A stretch of 64,000 nt of DNA from Nissolia schottii (lineage: Eukaryota > Streptophyta > Magnoliopsida > Fabales > Fabaceae): positions 360,125-424,124 of the forward strand of contig QANU01006985.1 in assembly GCA_003254905.1 (NCBI GenBank), given 5' to 3'. The position numbers and the translations under genes were made by a program. The notes beneath the pieces were generated by a model. That model saw nothing but the letters and a program-made list of their open reading frames with translations. It was not told the origin of the DNA and ran no database searches. Positions 46,108 to 56,006 of the stretch are shown one piece after another (positions within the stretch are counted from its first letter, which is position 1; every line of letters starts with the position of its first letter).

Positions 46108-46605
46108 GAGGAGAGGAAAGGATTACTAGCTCTCTTAAAACAGTATTCTTCACATATTCCTCATAGTGTTAACCAATTAACCACATCACCATCAGGTACA
46201 CCCTTGACCCTGTCCTTAGTTACCAATAACCCTGAAAATTGGGTAGTAGACACTGGTGCAACTGACCATGTGTGCTACTCACTCAATGCTTTTCATACAT
46301 ATCACACAATCAAGCCAATACATGTCAAATTACCTGATGGAATTGTGACACAAGCCACGATTTCAGGAACTGTGATATTTTCTAATGAACTATACCTAAC
46401 CAAAGTACTATACATACCTAGCTTTACATTTAATCTGATTTCTGTTTCAAGACTAATCACAGACCTGAAATGCTCAATATTGATTAGTGATAAATGCTGC
46501 ATTATACAGGATCCTTGCTTGAAGAGGATTGGTATACCTAACTTGGAGAGAGGTCTATATACAATGTGTGGTCCACCATCCAGCAACCTAAACCATTGCC
46601 AATAA
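46108..46605 (+). pseudogene. Copia protease region
   Basis: Contains the aspartic protease motif WVVDTGATDHVCYS and the following LPDGIVTQATISGTV and VLYIPSFTFNLISVSRL, the standard copia protease and its C-terminal signature. The frame ends at 46603-46605 and pol continues in another frame, so a frameshift lies near 46590. Confidence 0.85.
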
Positions 46606-47762
46606 ACTGCACTATGCATTATCCAATAGATAGCAGCAAGCATTTAGGACTTAGAACAGCAGCCAACAGCATTACACATTTAGAAGCATCCACATTTCTA
46701 TTGTGGCATTTTAGGTTGGGACATCCATCCAAAGATAAAAATCATGTATTGCACAATCAATTTCCATTCATCAATTGTAATGACAATGCTAAACCATGTG
46801 ATTCATGCCATTTGGCTAAACAAAAAAATTACCTTTTGCATTGAGTTCCACCAATACTGTTCTTGCTTTTGAGTTGGTGCATATGGACATATAGGCCCCC
46901 TAGCTACTATATCTATTAGGGGTCACAAGTACTTTTTGACTGTTTTGGATGACTATACTAGGCACACTTGGGTATATTTCATGAAATGCAAATCTAAGGC
47001 TTCACAGCTTTTGCAAGACTTTGTGTCCTATGCTAAAAATCAATTTAACACTAAGATAAAGATAATAAGAACTGACAATGGGGCTAAATTCAAACAAACC
47101 AAATACTTTAACTCAAAAGGCATAATCCATCAAACTAGTTGTGTAGAAACTCCCCAACAAAATGGCATAGTTGAGAGAAAACATCAACACATTCTGAATG
47201 TTGCTAGAGCCCTCATATTTCAATCATCTCTACCTACCTACTTTTGGCAATTTGCCATTGGACATGATGTCCATCTCATCAATAGGCAACCTAGCAGGCT
47301 AATTAAAAACAAAACCCCTTTTGAAATGTTGCACAAAACTCTACCACAAATTCAGGATCTTAAAGTGTTTGGTTGCTTGGCTTATGCTTTAACATTGCAT
47401 GCTCATAGGACCAAACTTGAGCCTAGGCCAAAAAGTGTGCTTTTCTAGGATACAAGAATGGGACAAAAGGATATGTGCTAATTGACCTGAACACTAGGGA
47501 GATATTCATTTCAAAGCATGTGATTCTATATGAAAGTACATTTCCATATACTATTTTGCATAATTCAGCATCTTATAATACACACCAGCCTAGTCCATCT
47601 CATGCACTCTATCAGGCATTCACTCCTTTTGATGATCTATTCATTTACAACTCAACACACCAACAGAACAGCAGTCAGCCTCCTCAACCACAGCAACATG
47701 AAGCCCCCTGCATGTCCCCTGCATCTGACATAAGCATTAACAACCCTGCATATACAAATTAG
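46606..47762 (+). pseudogene. Copia integrase, frameshifted
   Basis: GAG-pre-integrase HHCC: WHFRLGHPS, then CDSCHLAKQK. Catalytic core: VLDDYTRHTWVYFMK, IIRTDNGAKF and ETPQQNGIVERKHQHILNVA give the D, D and E of copia integrase. The downstream tail FEMLHKTLPQIQDLKVFGCL is present. Stops near 46842 and 47446 break the reading. Confidence 0.87.
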
Positions 47763-48079
47763 GAGACACAGCAGCATCATGAAGAAAACATATCATTCAT
47801 GTCATCGCCACCTGCATCTTTGCCTTCATACACTACAGCACCAAATCCCTCACAAAATAAACAGCCAACCAGAATTTCCATTAGACCAAAAAGGCCACCA
47901 AATTACCTAAAGGACTACCATTGTATGTTGATCAACTCTGCAAGTGGTAATGACCACCTTTCTTCAACAAGGCATTCTATATCTCAGTGTTTATCCTACT
48001 CATCACTGAGTTCTTCCCACATAAAATTTTCCCTCATAATTTCATCCAACACTGACCCTAGGAACTAAGAGGAAGCTGT

Positions 48080-49055
48080 GAAAGAACCATGTTGACAAGA
48101 AGCTATCAATGCTGAACTCTCAGCACTTGAAAACAACCAAACTTGGATTCTTCTTCCCCTTCCTCCTGGAAAGAAGGTCGTGGGATGTAAATGGATTTTC
48201 AAGATTAAGTACAATTCAGATGGCAACATTGAGAGACATAAGGGAAAGCTTGTAGCCAAAGGATTCACTCACACTTATGGAGTTGATTATGTTGAAACCT
48301 TCAGCCCTGTGGTTAAGATGACCACTTTGAGACTCCTATTGGCCATAGCAGTAGCAAAAACCTGGTTTTTGCAGCAACTAGATGTTTACACAGTCTTCCT
48401 TCATGGTGAATTGCATGGGGATGTGTTTATGAAGCTGCCCCCTAGATTATGTGCTGATTCTGGTTTGGTATGCAAGTTACAAAAGTCCCTTTATGGCCTA
48501 AATCAGACCAGCAGACAATGGAATGCTAAATTGGTGGATGTACTAACCAATTCAGGGTATGTGCAATCCAAATCAGATTACTCATTGTTCACCAAGGCCA
48601 CTGATATTGGTTTCACTGTAATCTTGGTTTATGTTGATGATTTAGTCCTATCTGGCAATGATATGGCAGAAATCAATAGGATCAAGAGACTTCTTGATGA
48701 TTTGTTTAAAATCAAAGACCTAGGGAATCTTAAGTATTTTCTAGGAATGGAGGTTGCAAGAAACTCCAAGGGGATTGCCATTTATCAGAGAAAATATTGC
48801 TTGGATCTACTAGAGGATCATGGTTTCCTCGAGTACAAACCAGTCTCAACTCCCATGGATTATCACTCACGGCTAACCAAGGAGCCTGCTGGAGATCTTG
48901 TTGATGTTAGTGCCTATAGGAGACTCATTAGTAAGCTTTTGTACCTCACACATACAAGACCAGACATCAACTATGCATTGGGAAGACTTATCCAATTCCT
49001 TGATTGTCCAAATAAGACTCATCTCCTAGCAGCACACCGTGTCCTCAGACCTTAA
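48080..49055 (+). pseudogene. Copia reverse transcriptase, long open part
   Basis: WIFKIKYNSDGNIERHKGKL, VDYVETFSPVVKMTTLRLLL, QQLDVYTVFLHGEL, SLYGLNQTSRQWNAKL and the catalytic YVDDLVLSGND are all visible in a 291-codon stop-free stretch starting 48180. AFLHGEL of relatives reads VFLHGEL here. It ends at a stop at 49053-49055 just before the RNase H. Confidence 0.9.
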
Positions 49056-49582
49056 GGCTGCACCAGCCAAAGGGTTATTTTTCTCTGCTATATCCAATAT
49101 GTCCTTCACTGGTTTTGCAGATGCAGATTGGGGCACTTGCCCTGATATTCGAAGGTCCATATATGGCTTTGTGTGCTTCCTTGGCAAGGCCATGATCTCT
49201 TGACGAAGTAAGAAACAAACCACAGTGGCACGCTCTTCCTCCAAGGTTGAATATCGTTCATTGGCTCAGATCACATGTGAGGTTCAGTGGCTCATTGCTA
49301 TGTTGCGTGACCTTGGCATTCAGGTTGCATCCTCAGTTCCCATTTCATGTGACAATCAATCAGCTATATACATAGTTGCAAATCCAGTGTTTCATGAGGG
49401 GGAAGCACATTGAAATTGACTACCATGTGGTAAGGGATAAAGTGCAAGAGAAGGTAATTGAGTTGCATCCTATTCCAACAAGGAATCAGGTTGCTGACAT
49501 ATTCACTAAGCCCTTAGCCTCAAGACCATTTAATCACTTAATTGGCAAGCTTAGCATGATCAATTTTCATGTTACAGCTTGA
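49056..49582 (+). pseudogene. Copia RNase H, broken
   Basis: Reads GFADADWGTCPDIRRSIYGF, ARSSSKVEYRSLAQITCEVQ, SCDNQSAIYIVANPVFHE, then after a frameshift near 49395 HIEIDYHVVRDKVQEKVIEL and QVADIFTKPLASRPF. Stops at 49200-49202 and elsewhere show it is inactive as written. Confidence 0.87.
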
Positions 49583-49588
49583 GGGGGG
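49579..49588 (+). promoter_or_regulatory. Copia polypurine tract
   Basis: TTGAGGGGGG lies directly before the 3' LTR, the usual priming site for plus-strand synthesis. Confidence 0.85.
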
Positions 49589-49988
49589 TGTGAACAGGGG
49601 TCAAAGAAAAAGAACAACACAGTAACTAGCAGCACCAACAGCAGCAACATGAAGCTGAGCTTCTGAAGCAAGTGCTGATCAAGTGCAAGTGCAAGAGTAG
49701 TGTGCTAAGGCTAGTTAGAATTGCAGCACGTGCAATAGTGCAGCTGTTAAGTTAGTTATAAATTAATTCAAATGTAAATAAATGTTAATTCCATTGTGAA
49801 ATTTCATTACAATTTCATTTGTAATTACACTTGTATATAAGCTGAATTCTTTCTCAATGAGAATCAGAGAAACAAATTCTACAGAATTATGCATTGCTCC
49901 AAGTTCTATTCTCTCAAATTCTCTCTCACTTTCCTTTCTTTTCTGGCACTTTCTGCCATTTTCTCAGCCATGGTGTTGAGCTTCTACA
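49589..49988 (+). repeat. Right LTR of the copia element
   Basis: 400 bp, matching the left LTR but with an 11-bp insertion that makes TTTCATTACAATTTCATTTG (49801-49820), a local duplication of ATTTCATT-like sequence. Ends GCTTCTACA, followed by ACCAC. Confidence 0.95.
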
Positions 49989-49993
49989 ACCAC

Positions 49994-51659
49994 AAAAAAG
50001 AATTTGAGTTTAATTCTTAAAAAAAAACACTATTTAAAAGGATAAATCGTATCCAAACAAAACATATTTTAAATATACTAAATAGCTTACAATAATATCA
50101 CCTACGTCATTTGAAAAAGATTTGTGAGAGAAGAAGCATGATCTCTACCGCCCAAACAATAAAAGGCATAATTTTCTTGCTAAAATGTATCACATTTATT
50201 GATTATTTAACTTTAAAGTGGTTTCCGGTTGCTACTATTATTGCTAATCTATAATGGCGATTGCCTAGAAGCCTATAAGTTGCTAGTCAAATGCAAATAA
50301 ATCTTGAAAGAGAATGTTTAGGAGTTTTACTTTTTATGCAAATAATTTCTCCGTTTCGTTAAATTTGTTTTTTTTATTAAGGTTTTATATAATATCTACA
50401 ATTTATAATATTTAAGTAACATAATTTATTTATTTATTTTTATTTATACCTTAATTGTAGTTGAGTGTTTAGGTAGATGTGAGCGTAATAATTATAATAA
50501 AAATAAAAATCTATTTTTTTGGGATAACTTTATTAATTCATATCATTTTATAAATTTATCAAGATTTTTTTTTGTCTTAGATAATTGAGTGACATAACTC
50601 AATTTTAAAAGTTAGCTTAAGAAGATGTTTCACACTTATTAAATCTATTTAAACCTTATTTTTAAGCAATATGAGACTAATATTTTTCCTTAATTGTGTG
50701 TTGTTTAATTTTAGATAAATATATTAAAACAAAAAAAGTATATATATTAGTTAAAATCTAAATAAATATCATTAATTTCAAATTTAATATTTTATTCAAT
50801 GTACGTATAAGTTATCTAAAAAATAAGTTAAGCTACAAAGTAGAATTTTTAACTCATCACGAAAAGAAAAAATGTTGTTGGAATCTGGAATAATAAGGCA
50901 TGTTTGAAATTGAGTGACAAAAAGTTGGTCCTTCGTTAGGCACGTAAGTTCTGCAAACGACGACGAAAATATATTTATTCCCTTAAACCCACTTAGACAT
51001 GTTAACCATAAACTTAAGGAGTATTGGTGCACATACAATAATTCATCGTTCTTTTTTTTTTTTTTTCCTTCAAGAACAAAAATTATCACTCTTATTTGTG
51101 TCCAACTTTTTTAAAGTAAAAAAGAGAGTAAAAGTAATAGATAAAATAAACTGAAGAAAATAATATGTTCTTCTTTCTTGCATAACATTGAATTTAACAA
51201 ATGACATCAATGTCGCAGCTGATAGCTTCATGCATAACCACCTTGTAATGGCAATTATTAATTACTAGCTAGCCATTGGTTTGAAGAATCAAATAGAGAC
51301 CGCTAATTAATACTGTTGCTTTTAAACCTTTATGTTAAGCAAATAGAATGGCCTTCCTTGAGCATCAAGTAAAGTAAAATCATTTGTTAGGAGGAAGAAC
51401 ATTTTAACTAATGATTCTTGCATCGGTTATTTTGTTTAATTGACAAAAGAATATATACTTTATGCTACTTATGCCAATATGTATCTTTATATGTGCACAA
51501 CAAAACATAACATCCCCTTTTCTGATAATGCAGCACATTTTTCATAAAGCCTAATACCATGCATGAAGGATAAATTTATGTTTTCACCACGTAGCTATTA
51601 ATCTCCTCCTTTATTCCTTCACGAGGTAGCTAGTAATAGAGTCCAAATGACGAGTAGCT
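49994..51659. other. AT-rich intergenic DNA, no gene seen
   Basis: No coding potential on either strand and no recognisable transposon ends. A T-rich run lies at 51051-51067. Confidence 0.5.
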
Positions 51660-52010
51660 AGTACCTATCTTAACCCAACCCATTTGAGTAGGGTAAAAAT
51701 TCATCACACTAGCTATGGGTCGGGTTAAAGTCAGACATAAGATTAAAAATCTTTGATGAGAAATAATAAAAAGAAAAACTTAATTACCACTTCACTTTTC
51801 TTCGAAGAAAAAGTGGAGGAAGACATCTTTTAATTCTTAAGTGAATTATCTCAACTTTCACTTTCTTCTCTAAAAATATGTGCATTTGAATCGGAATTTA
51901 TTTTTGACATGGTTCGAGAGCGCAATAAAGATGAATAGAAGTTCAACATTTTTTGCTAAACAAATGACTATGGGCAGTGGTGAATTGGCAATTGAGAATG
52001 AGAAAAAAAA
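51660..52010. repeat. Duplicated block A, copy 1
   Basis: Related to 54515-54587 plus 61980-62280. Shared landmarks in order: CCAACCCATTTG.GTAGGGTA, AAAAATCTTTGAT, GAAGACATCTTT.ATTCTT, AGTGAATTATCT and ATATGTG.ATTTGAATC. In the second copy the block is split by the LTR element at 54588-61974. Confidence 0.75.
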
Positions 52011-52870
52011 AAAATGAATGTCGCAAAGAACAACTCTCTCATAATAAAAGTTACCTCTTCCTCTTCCATGCTTAGTACACCCCCAAATTATTTTCACCTC
52101 TTCATTGATTGTGTGGTCTGATATTGTTACCTCTTCCTCAGTTGTAATTATTGTCACAGACTCTTTCTCTTAAATTTTCTCAGCCTTTTGCCTCTAAAAT
52201 TTCCTTTCCCTAACAGTTGTGGTTATAACCTCTTTCTTATCCATCTTTGGCTTGACTCAATTAATTTGTTTGGATTTACATTACTCTTCAAGGATTTTTT
52301 TTTTTTGTTGATTTTTGTCTTTTTCAAGATTCTGCTGCCATGACTTTCTATAATAATATTTCTTTGCAACTTTGGAATTGTATTATGCCTATGTCATGTT
52401 ACTCTGTTATTGTAGTCATTCCATGCATACTCAACCACCTTGTTGTTGGGTATTTCTTTTCCATACTCTCATTTTATTGACAACGTCAATAATAAAAGAA
52501 AAATATTGTTCAACAATTTTTAAACTAAACATTTCATACCTTTCCTATTTTTTAGGCAAGGATTGTACTATGGATTTTTTTGCCTTTGCTACACTTTTGT
52601 CAGACAACTTAAAGTATTCCACACTTCTTTGACAGTTTTGACATGACAATTTTGTCAAACACTAAATTATATAGTCCTTGATGAATTTGTGACACATCCA
52701 ATTGATCTCTTCTTTGAGCAATTACATATGCCCCTTATTGAGCGCCTAGTTCAACATAGCTCTAAATATCTTGAGCTTTTTATAACATTAAGGTTGGTCA
52801 ATAACCACGTGATCAATGTGCTCACCTGACTAAGTATACCTGACCAAACAATATTTGTTGTTGTTTGTCA
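52011..52870 (-). pseudogene. Possible decayed copia gag (UBN2-type) fragment
   Basis: Minus-strand readings include DQLDVSQIHQGLYNLVFDKI, KEVWNTLSC, VVEYAWNDYN and, further on, TTEEEVTISDHTINEEVK with HGRGRGNFYYE. In intact copia gag proteins of this kind KEAWDTL is followed by a GRGRG stretch near the zinc knuckle, in the same order. Heavily broken by stops and frameshifts, so only a tentative assignment. Confidence 0.4.
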
Positions 52871-53900
52871 TAATAGTTCTATAAAAATTATTGATAATAA
52901 TACTCTTGCTCCTCACTAGTCACAACTCTATAAAAAAAAATTGGCATTAGATATAGTCTGATCTAATATGAATATGATATAAAAAAACAAAAATATTATT
53001 TTGTACACCTTAAAAATAACCATTTAACAGCAATTCAAACAAAAAAATAAGCATTATAAAATAAATAAATAAATCAACATTATTAAACACAGAAAACAAG
53101 CAATATTAAACACGTATGTGCACGGATATACAAAATGTTCAGTAATAATGTTTATTTCTCTATTTTGTATATTAAACTCACAAATGAACGAGACCCATAT
53201 AAAATGTTCAGTGATAATGTTTGTTTATTTATTTTATGATGTTTATTTATTTATTTATTTGAGTGGCTGTTGAGTAACTATTTTTGAGGTGTACAAATAA
53301 CAAAATTGTAAAAAAAAAAAATCACACATATAACTTGCATGTATTTTTGCTCTTATGCACTCGCTAAAAAAAAAACACGCGCCCGCATATAAATGTATAT
53401 ATAGAGAGAATGAGAGAGAAAAAAAGGTAGTTAACTAATTATTCATTTACCTTTCTTTCTTGATTATATCAGCTTCAGCCATTTTATGAACAAACATGTA
53501 AACAAAAAAGTAAGACAATCATAGGACAATCACTAGGATACACAATAAATACTCTGTTATAATTAGGTCAAATTGGACGGCAATAAACAAAAAAATGTTT
53601 GTTATATACTGTATTGAGCTAGTATCTCAATCCACTATTAAATGTATTTTTTTTTAAATACATTGTGGACTCAATATATCAGAATTCAAATTGCATGTTT
53701 GGAATATATTGGCTAAACTTAGAGTGGTTGAAATCAAGTAGATTAGTACACAAATAAATTTCATAATTGGTTTGGCAGAGAGCAAAGGGCCAATAAGATG
53801 TAGTTAAAGAGAATCTATTTGCGTCAGTAGCATATGTTCCTTAGTCGTCATGTTTTAAATGTGAAATATATAGGTATAGCTATCTAGCTAGACACTCTTC
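52871..53900. other. AT-rich spacer upstream of the microRNA locus
   Basis: No gene seen. A TTTATTTATTTATTTA stretch lies near 53230-53260, and two similar GTTCAGT.ATAATGTTT words lie about 65 bp apart (53136 and 53203). Confidence 0.45.
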
Positions 53901-53904
53901 TCAG

Positions 53905-53920
53905 CCACTCCTATATATAG
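53905..53920 (+). promoter_or_regulatory. Candidate TATA box for the MIR156-like transcript
   Basis: CCTATATATAGAGAAG lies about 190 bp before the hairpin and is followed by pyrimidine-rich CTTCTCTCTCTCCCC leader-like sequence. Spacing suits a primary microRNA transcript; inferred. Confidence 0.45.
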
Positions 53921-54069
53921 AGAAGCAAGTTAACCAACTCTCTTCACCATCAATATCAAGTTTGCAGCACACATAATAAACTTCTCTCTCTCCCCCCCCC
54001 CCCCTTCTTCCTTCTGTCTACAATCTTTAGGGTGAGAACAAAGGATGGATAAATTCACTTAAGTAGAGT

Positions 54070-54205
54070 GGCCTTAGCATGCAGGTTTGATGTTGTGGAG
54101 GGTGACAGAAGAGAGCGAGCATTTAGCTCCTTTCTATCATGACCCTTAATTTCATGCTAGAAGCTTAGTCCTCACTCTCTTTCCATCACCCTCACTTTCT
54201 CTAAT
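54070..54205 (+). ncRNA. MIR156: MIR156-family microRNA precursor
   Basis: TGACAGAAGAGAGCGAGCAT at 54103-54122 differs from canonical miR156 (TGACAGAAGAGAGTGAGCAC) at two positions, 14 and 20. It sits on the 5' arm, as in known MIR156 genes. The opposite arm, TCCTCACTCTCTTTCCATCA plus CCCTC (54169-54193), pairs with 54098-54121: eight perfect pairs (GAGGGTGA/TCACCCTC), two mismatches, three pairs, a one-base bulge, five pairs, one mismatch, three pairs. The stem extends towards the loop through AGCT, TTCTA and CATGA against their complements (54126-54165). miR156 directs cleavage of SPL transcription-factor mRNAs and controls the juvenile-to-adult change (known). Expression and exact mature ends cannot be read from sequence. 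Confidence 0.82.
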
Positions 54206-54249
54206 TTCTACCTCTCCTCTTGCTCTCTCTTATCTTTTTGCTTGACACA

Positions 54250-54380
54250 TTCTTAAAAGTTTTTTATACTTACATATTATACGTTAATTGAATCATTATG
54301 TTTTATTAATTAGTATATTCAAGCTAATATGGTTTTGTGCATCATTTTGCAAGTCATCACATATATAAAAATATTCTCGT
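54250..54380. repeat. Duplicated block B, copy 1
   Basis: Related to about 62550-62665. Shared: TCATTATG.TTTATTAA.TAGT, then AGCT.ATATG.TTTG.GC, ATT.TGCAAGTC.TC and CATATATA in the same order and orientation. Confidence 0.75.
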
Positions 54381-54514
54381 CGGGTGATTCTTGCTTCCTA
54401 CAAGATGGCATACAGTTTAGTCAAATTGAGATAGTCAGACAATTCTTAGTAATAGTGTCTAAATGTTTTTAATTTAGACAAAAAAAATGTTTATTGGCAT
54501 TGATACCTAATTCG

Positions 54515-54587
54515 CGGGTACCTAATCCAACCCATTTGGGTAGGGTAAAAACTCATCCCTTTACGAGTAGGGTTAAAAGTCTAACAT
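54515..54587. repeat. Duplicated block A, copy 2, left piece
   Basis: Begins CCTAATCCAACCCATTTGGG as in copy 1 near 51673 and is cut by the LTR element at 54588. Its last 25 bases (ACGAGTAGGGTTAAAAGTCT and AACAT) recur, one base different, after the right LTR (61975-61999). Confidence 0.75.
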
Positions 54588-56006
54588 TGTTTTGTTTAGG
54601 GTTTAGGGTTTATAAGCTTTGTCTCACTCTTATTATTTTGTATATCTGTCTTTACAGCTTTTAGATTCTCAAGGAATCCAATTGCAGAATAGTCAGGTAT
54701 AATCGTCTCCTCAGGGAGTTGGTAAAATGCCATTCTTGAGTTTGTTAATTAAACAATGGAGTGAATGATTTGTAAATTGATTTTTAAATTAACTAGGTAA
54801 ACAAAAGATAAATTGACAACGAATTAGAAGCAGATTAGGAAGTTTGTTGGGAGTTGAATCATATTATAGTTTTCATACATCCATTTACTCAATGCACATG
54901 AATTATTAATTCTTTGATTCCTCGCCACCAGTTCTTATTTTAATCATCTCTTTCAAGCATGAAAAGATCTCTCGGTTCCCTTTTATTATTTTGTCAATCT
55001 CTTGCACAAACTAACAAAGCAAACCGACATTATTTCAGGTGTTAAAACGACTAATAACCCTAACTCTATTTCTAGCAATTAGGACTATTAGATGATTTAA
55101 TCTAGTTCCAACTTAATGAATGCAGTTCTCACTCACAAACAATCAAGTTTCAAGTCATGCTTTAGGTAGCTAATCTAAAACAAGCATTAAGCATAAGATC
55201 AATTCATGTAAAGCAAAGAAAGCAATAGATTCATAGATACAAGAGTTATATGGATACAATCATACCATAATATTCATCAAAATCCCAACAAAAAGAGGAT
55301 TATAAATCCATCTTACAAGAGAAAATCAAAGAACAAGGTATTGGACGTTCACCATGACACGTTTTCACGCCACCATGCTGAGGGCCGCCGTGCTCCTCGA
55401 CCTCTCTTGGCCCCTTCTCCAACTTCCTCTTCGTTCTCAGCTCTCTAACTCTATTTTCCTCAAGTAATTCGGATTTGGCCTCCTTTTGTAGATTTTTTCA
55501 GCTTCAAGCCGCTCAGCGGATTACAGGGGTCGCTGAGCGGACTAGGCGGTTCAAGGATTACTTCAACGTGAAGTTTCTTCAGCTTTAAGCAATTTCAAAT
55601 GCCGCTCAGCGGATTGGTCGGGCGCTCAGCGGATTGGTCGTGACAGCAGCTAGTAAAATCGCGATAACTTGGGCTACAGATCTCGGATTGAGGTGATTTA
55701 AATCTCCACTTAAAGCTAAGAGAAAGATCTACAACTTTGTAGTTGACATCAAATTGAGATCTCCATCCTGGTGCAAAATCCGTGACAAAGTCATCGCTAA
55801 TTCCTGCTGTGTAGCTCTTTCGATTCATGCCTTTGATCTATATGGGAAATTGACAAGAATTGCGTTAATTCACAATATTTGTATCCTAATCTCTTAAAAC
55901 TACTAAATTCATACAAAAGTGGGGAAATTGGATAGTGAATTCATTTTAAACAATGCAGATAAGTGTCATTTTAACCTATGAAAACACCAAAATACGACAC
56001 TTATCA
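54588..56006 (-). repeat. Left LTR of the LARD-like element
   Basis: Compared with the right LTR it has an extra TTTAGGGTTTAGGGTTT at its outer edge (54596-54612), lacks 32 bp after CCTCA near 55462, and lacks a few bases near 55760. Otherwise close to identical. Confidence 0.85.

Larger units (their letters stand above)
44196..49988 (+). mobile_element. Ty1/copia LTR retrotransposon, fairly young
   Basis: 5793 bp. LTRs at 44196-44584 and 49589-49988 both begin TGTG, and the element is flanked by a perfect 5-bp TSD ACCAC (44191-44195 and 49989-49993). PBS TGGTATCAGAGC and a purine tract before the 3' LTR are in place. Gag, protease, integrase, RT and RNase H follow in copia order. About 15 substitutions separate the LTRs by eye (near 4%), plus one 11-bp insertion in the right LTR. 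Several frameshifts and stops in gag-pol suggest it is no longer autonomous. Confidence 0.95.
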
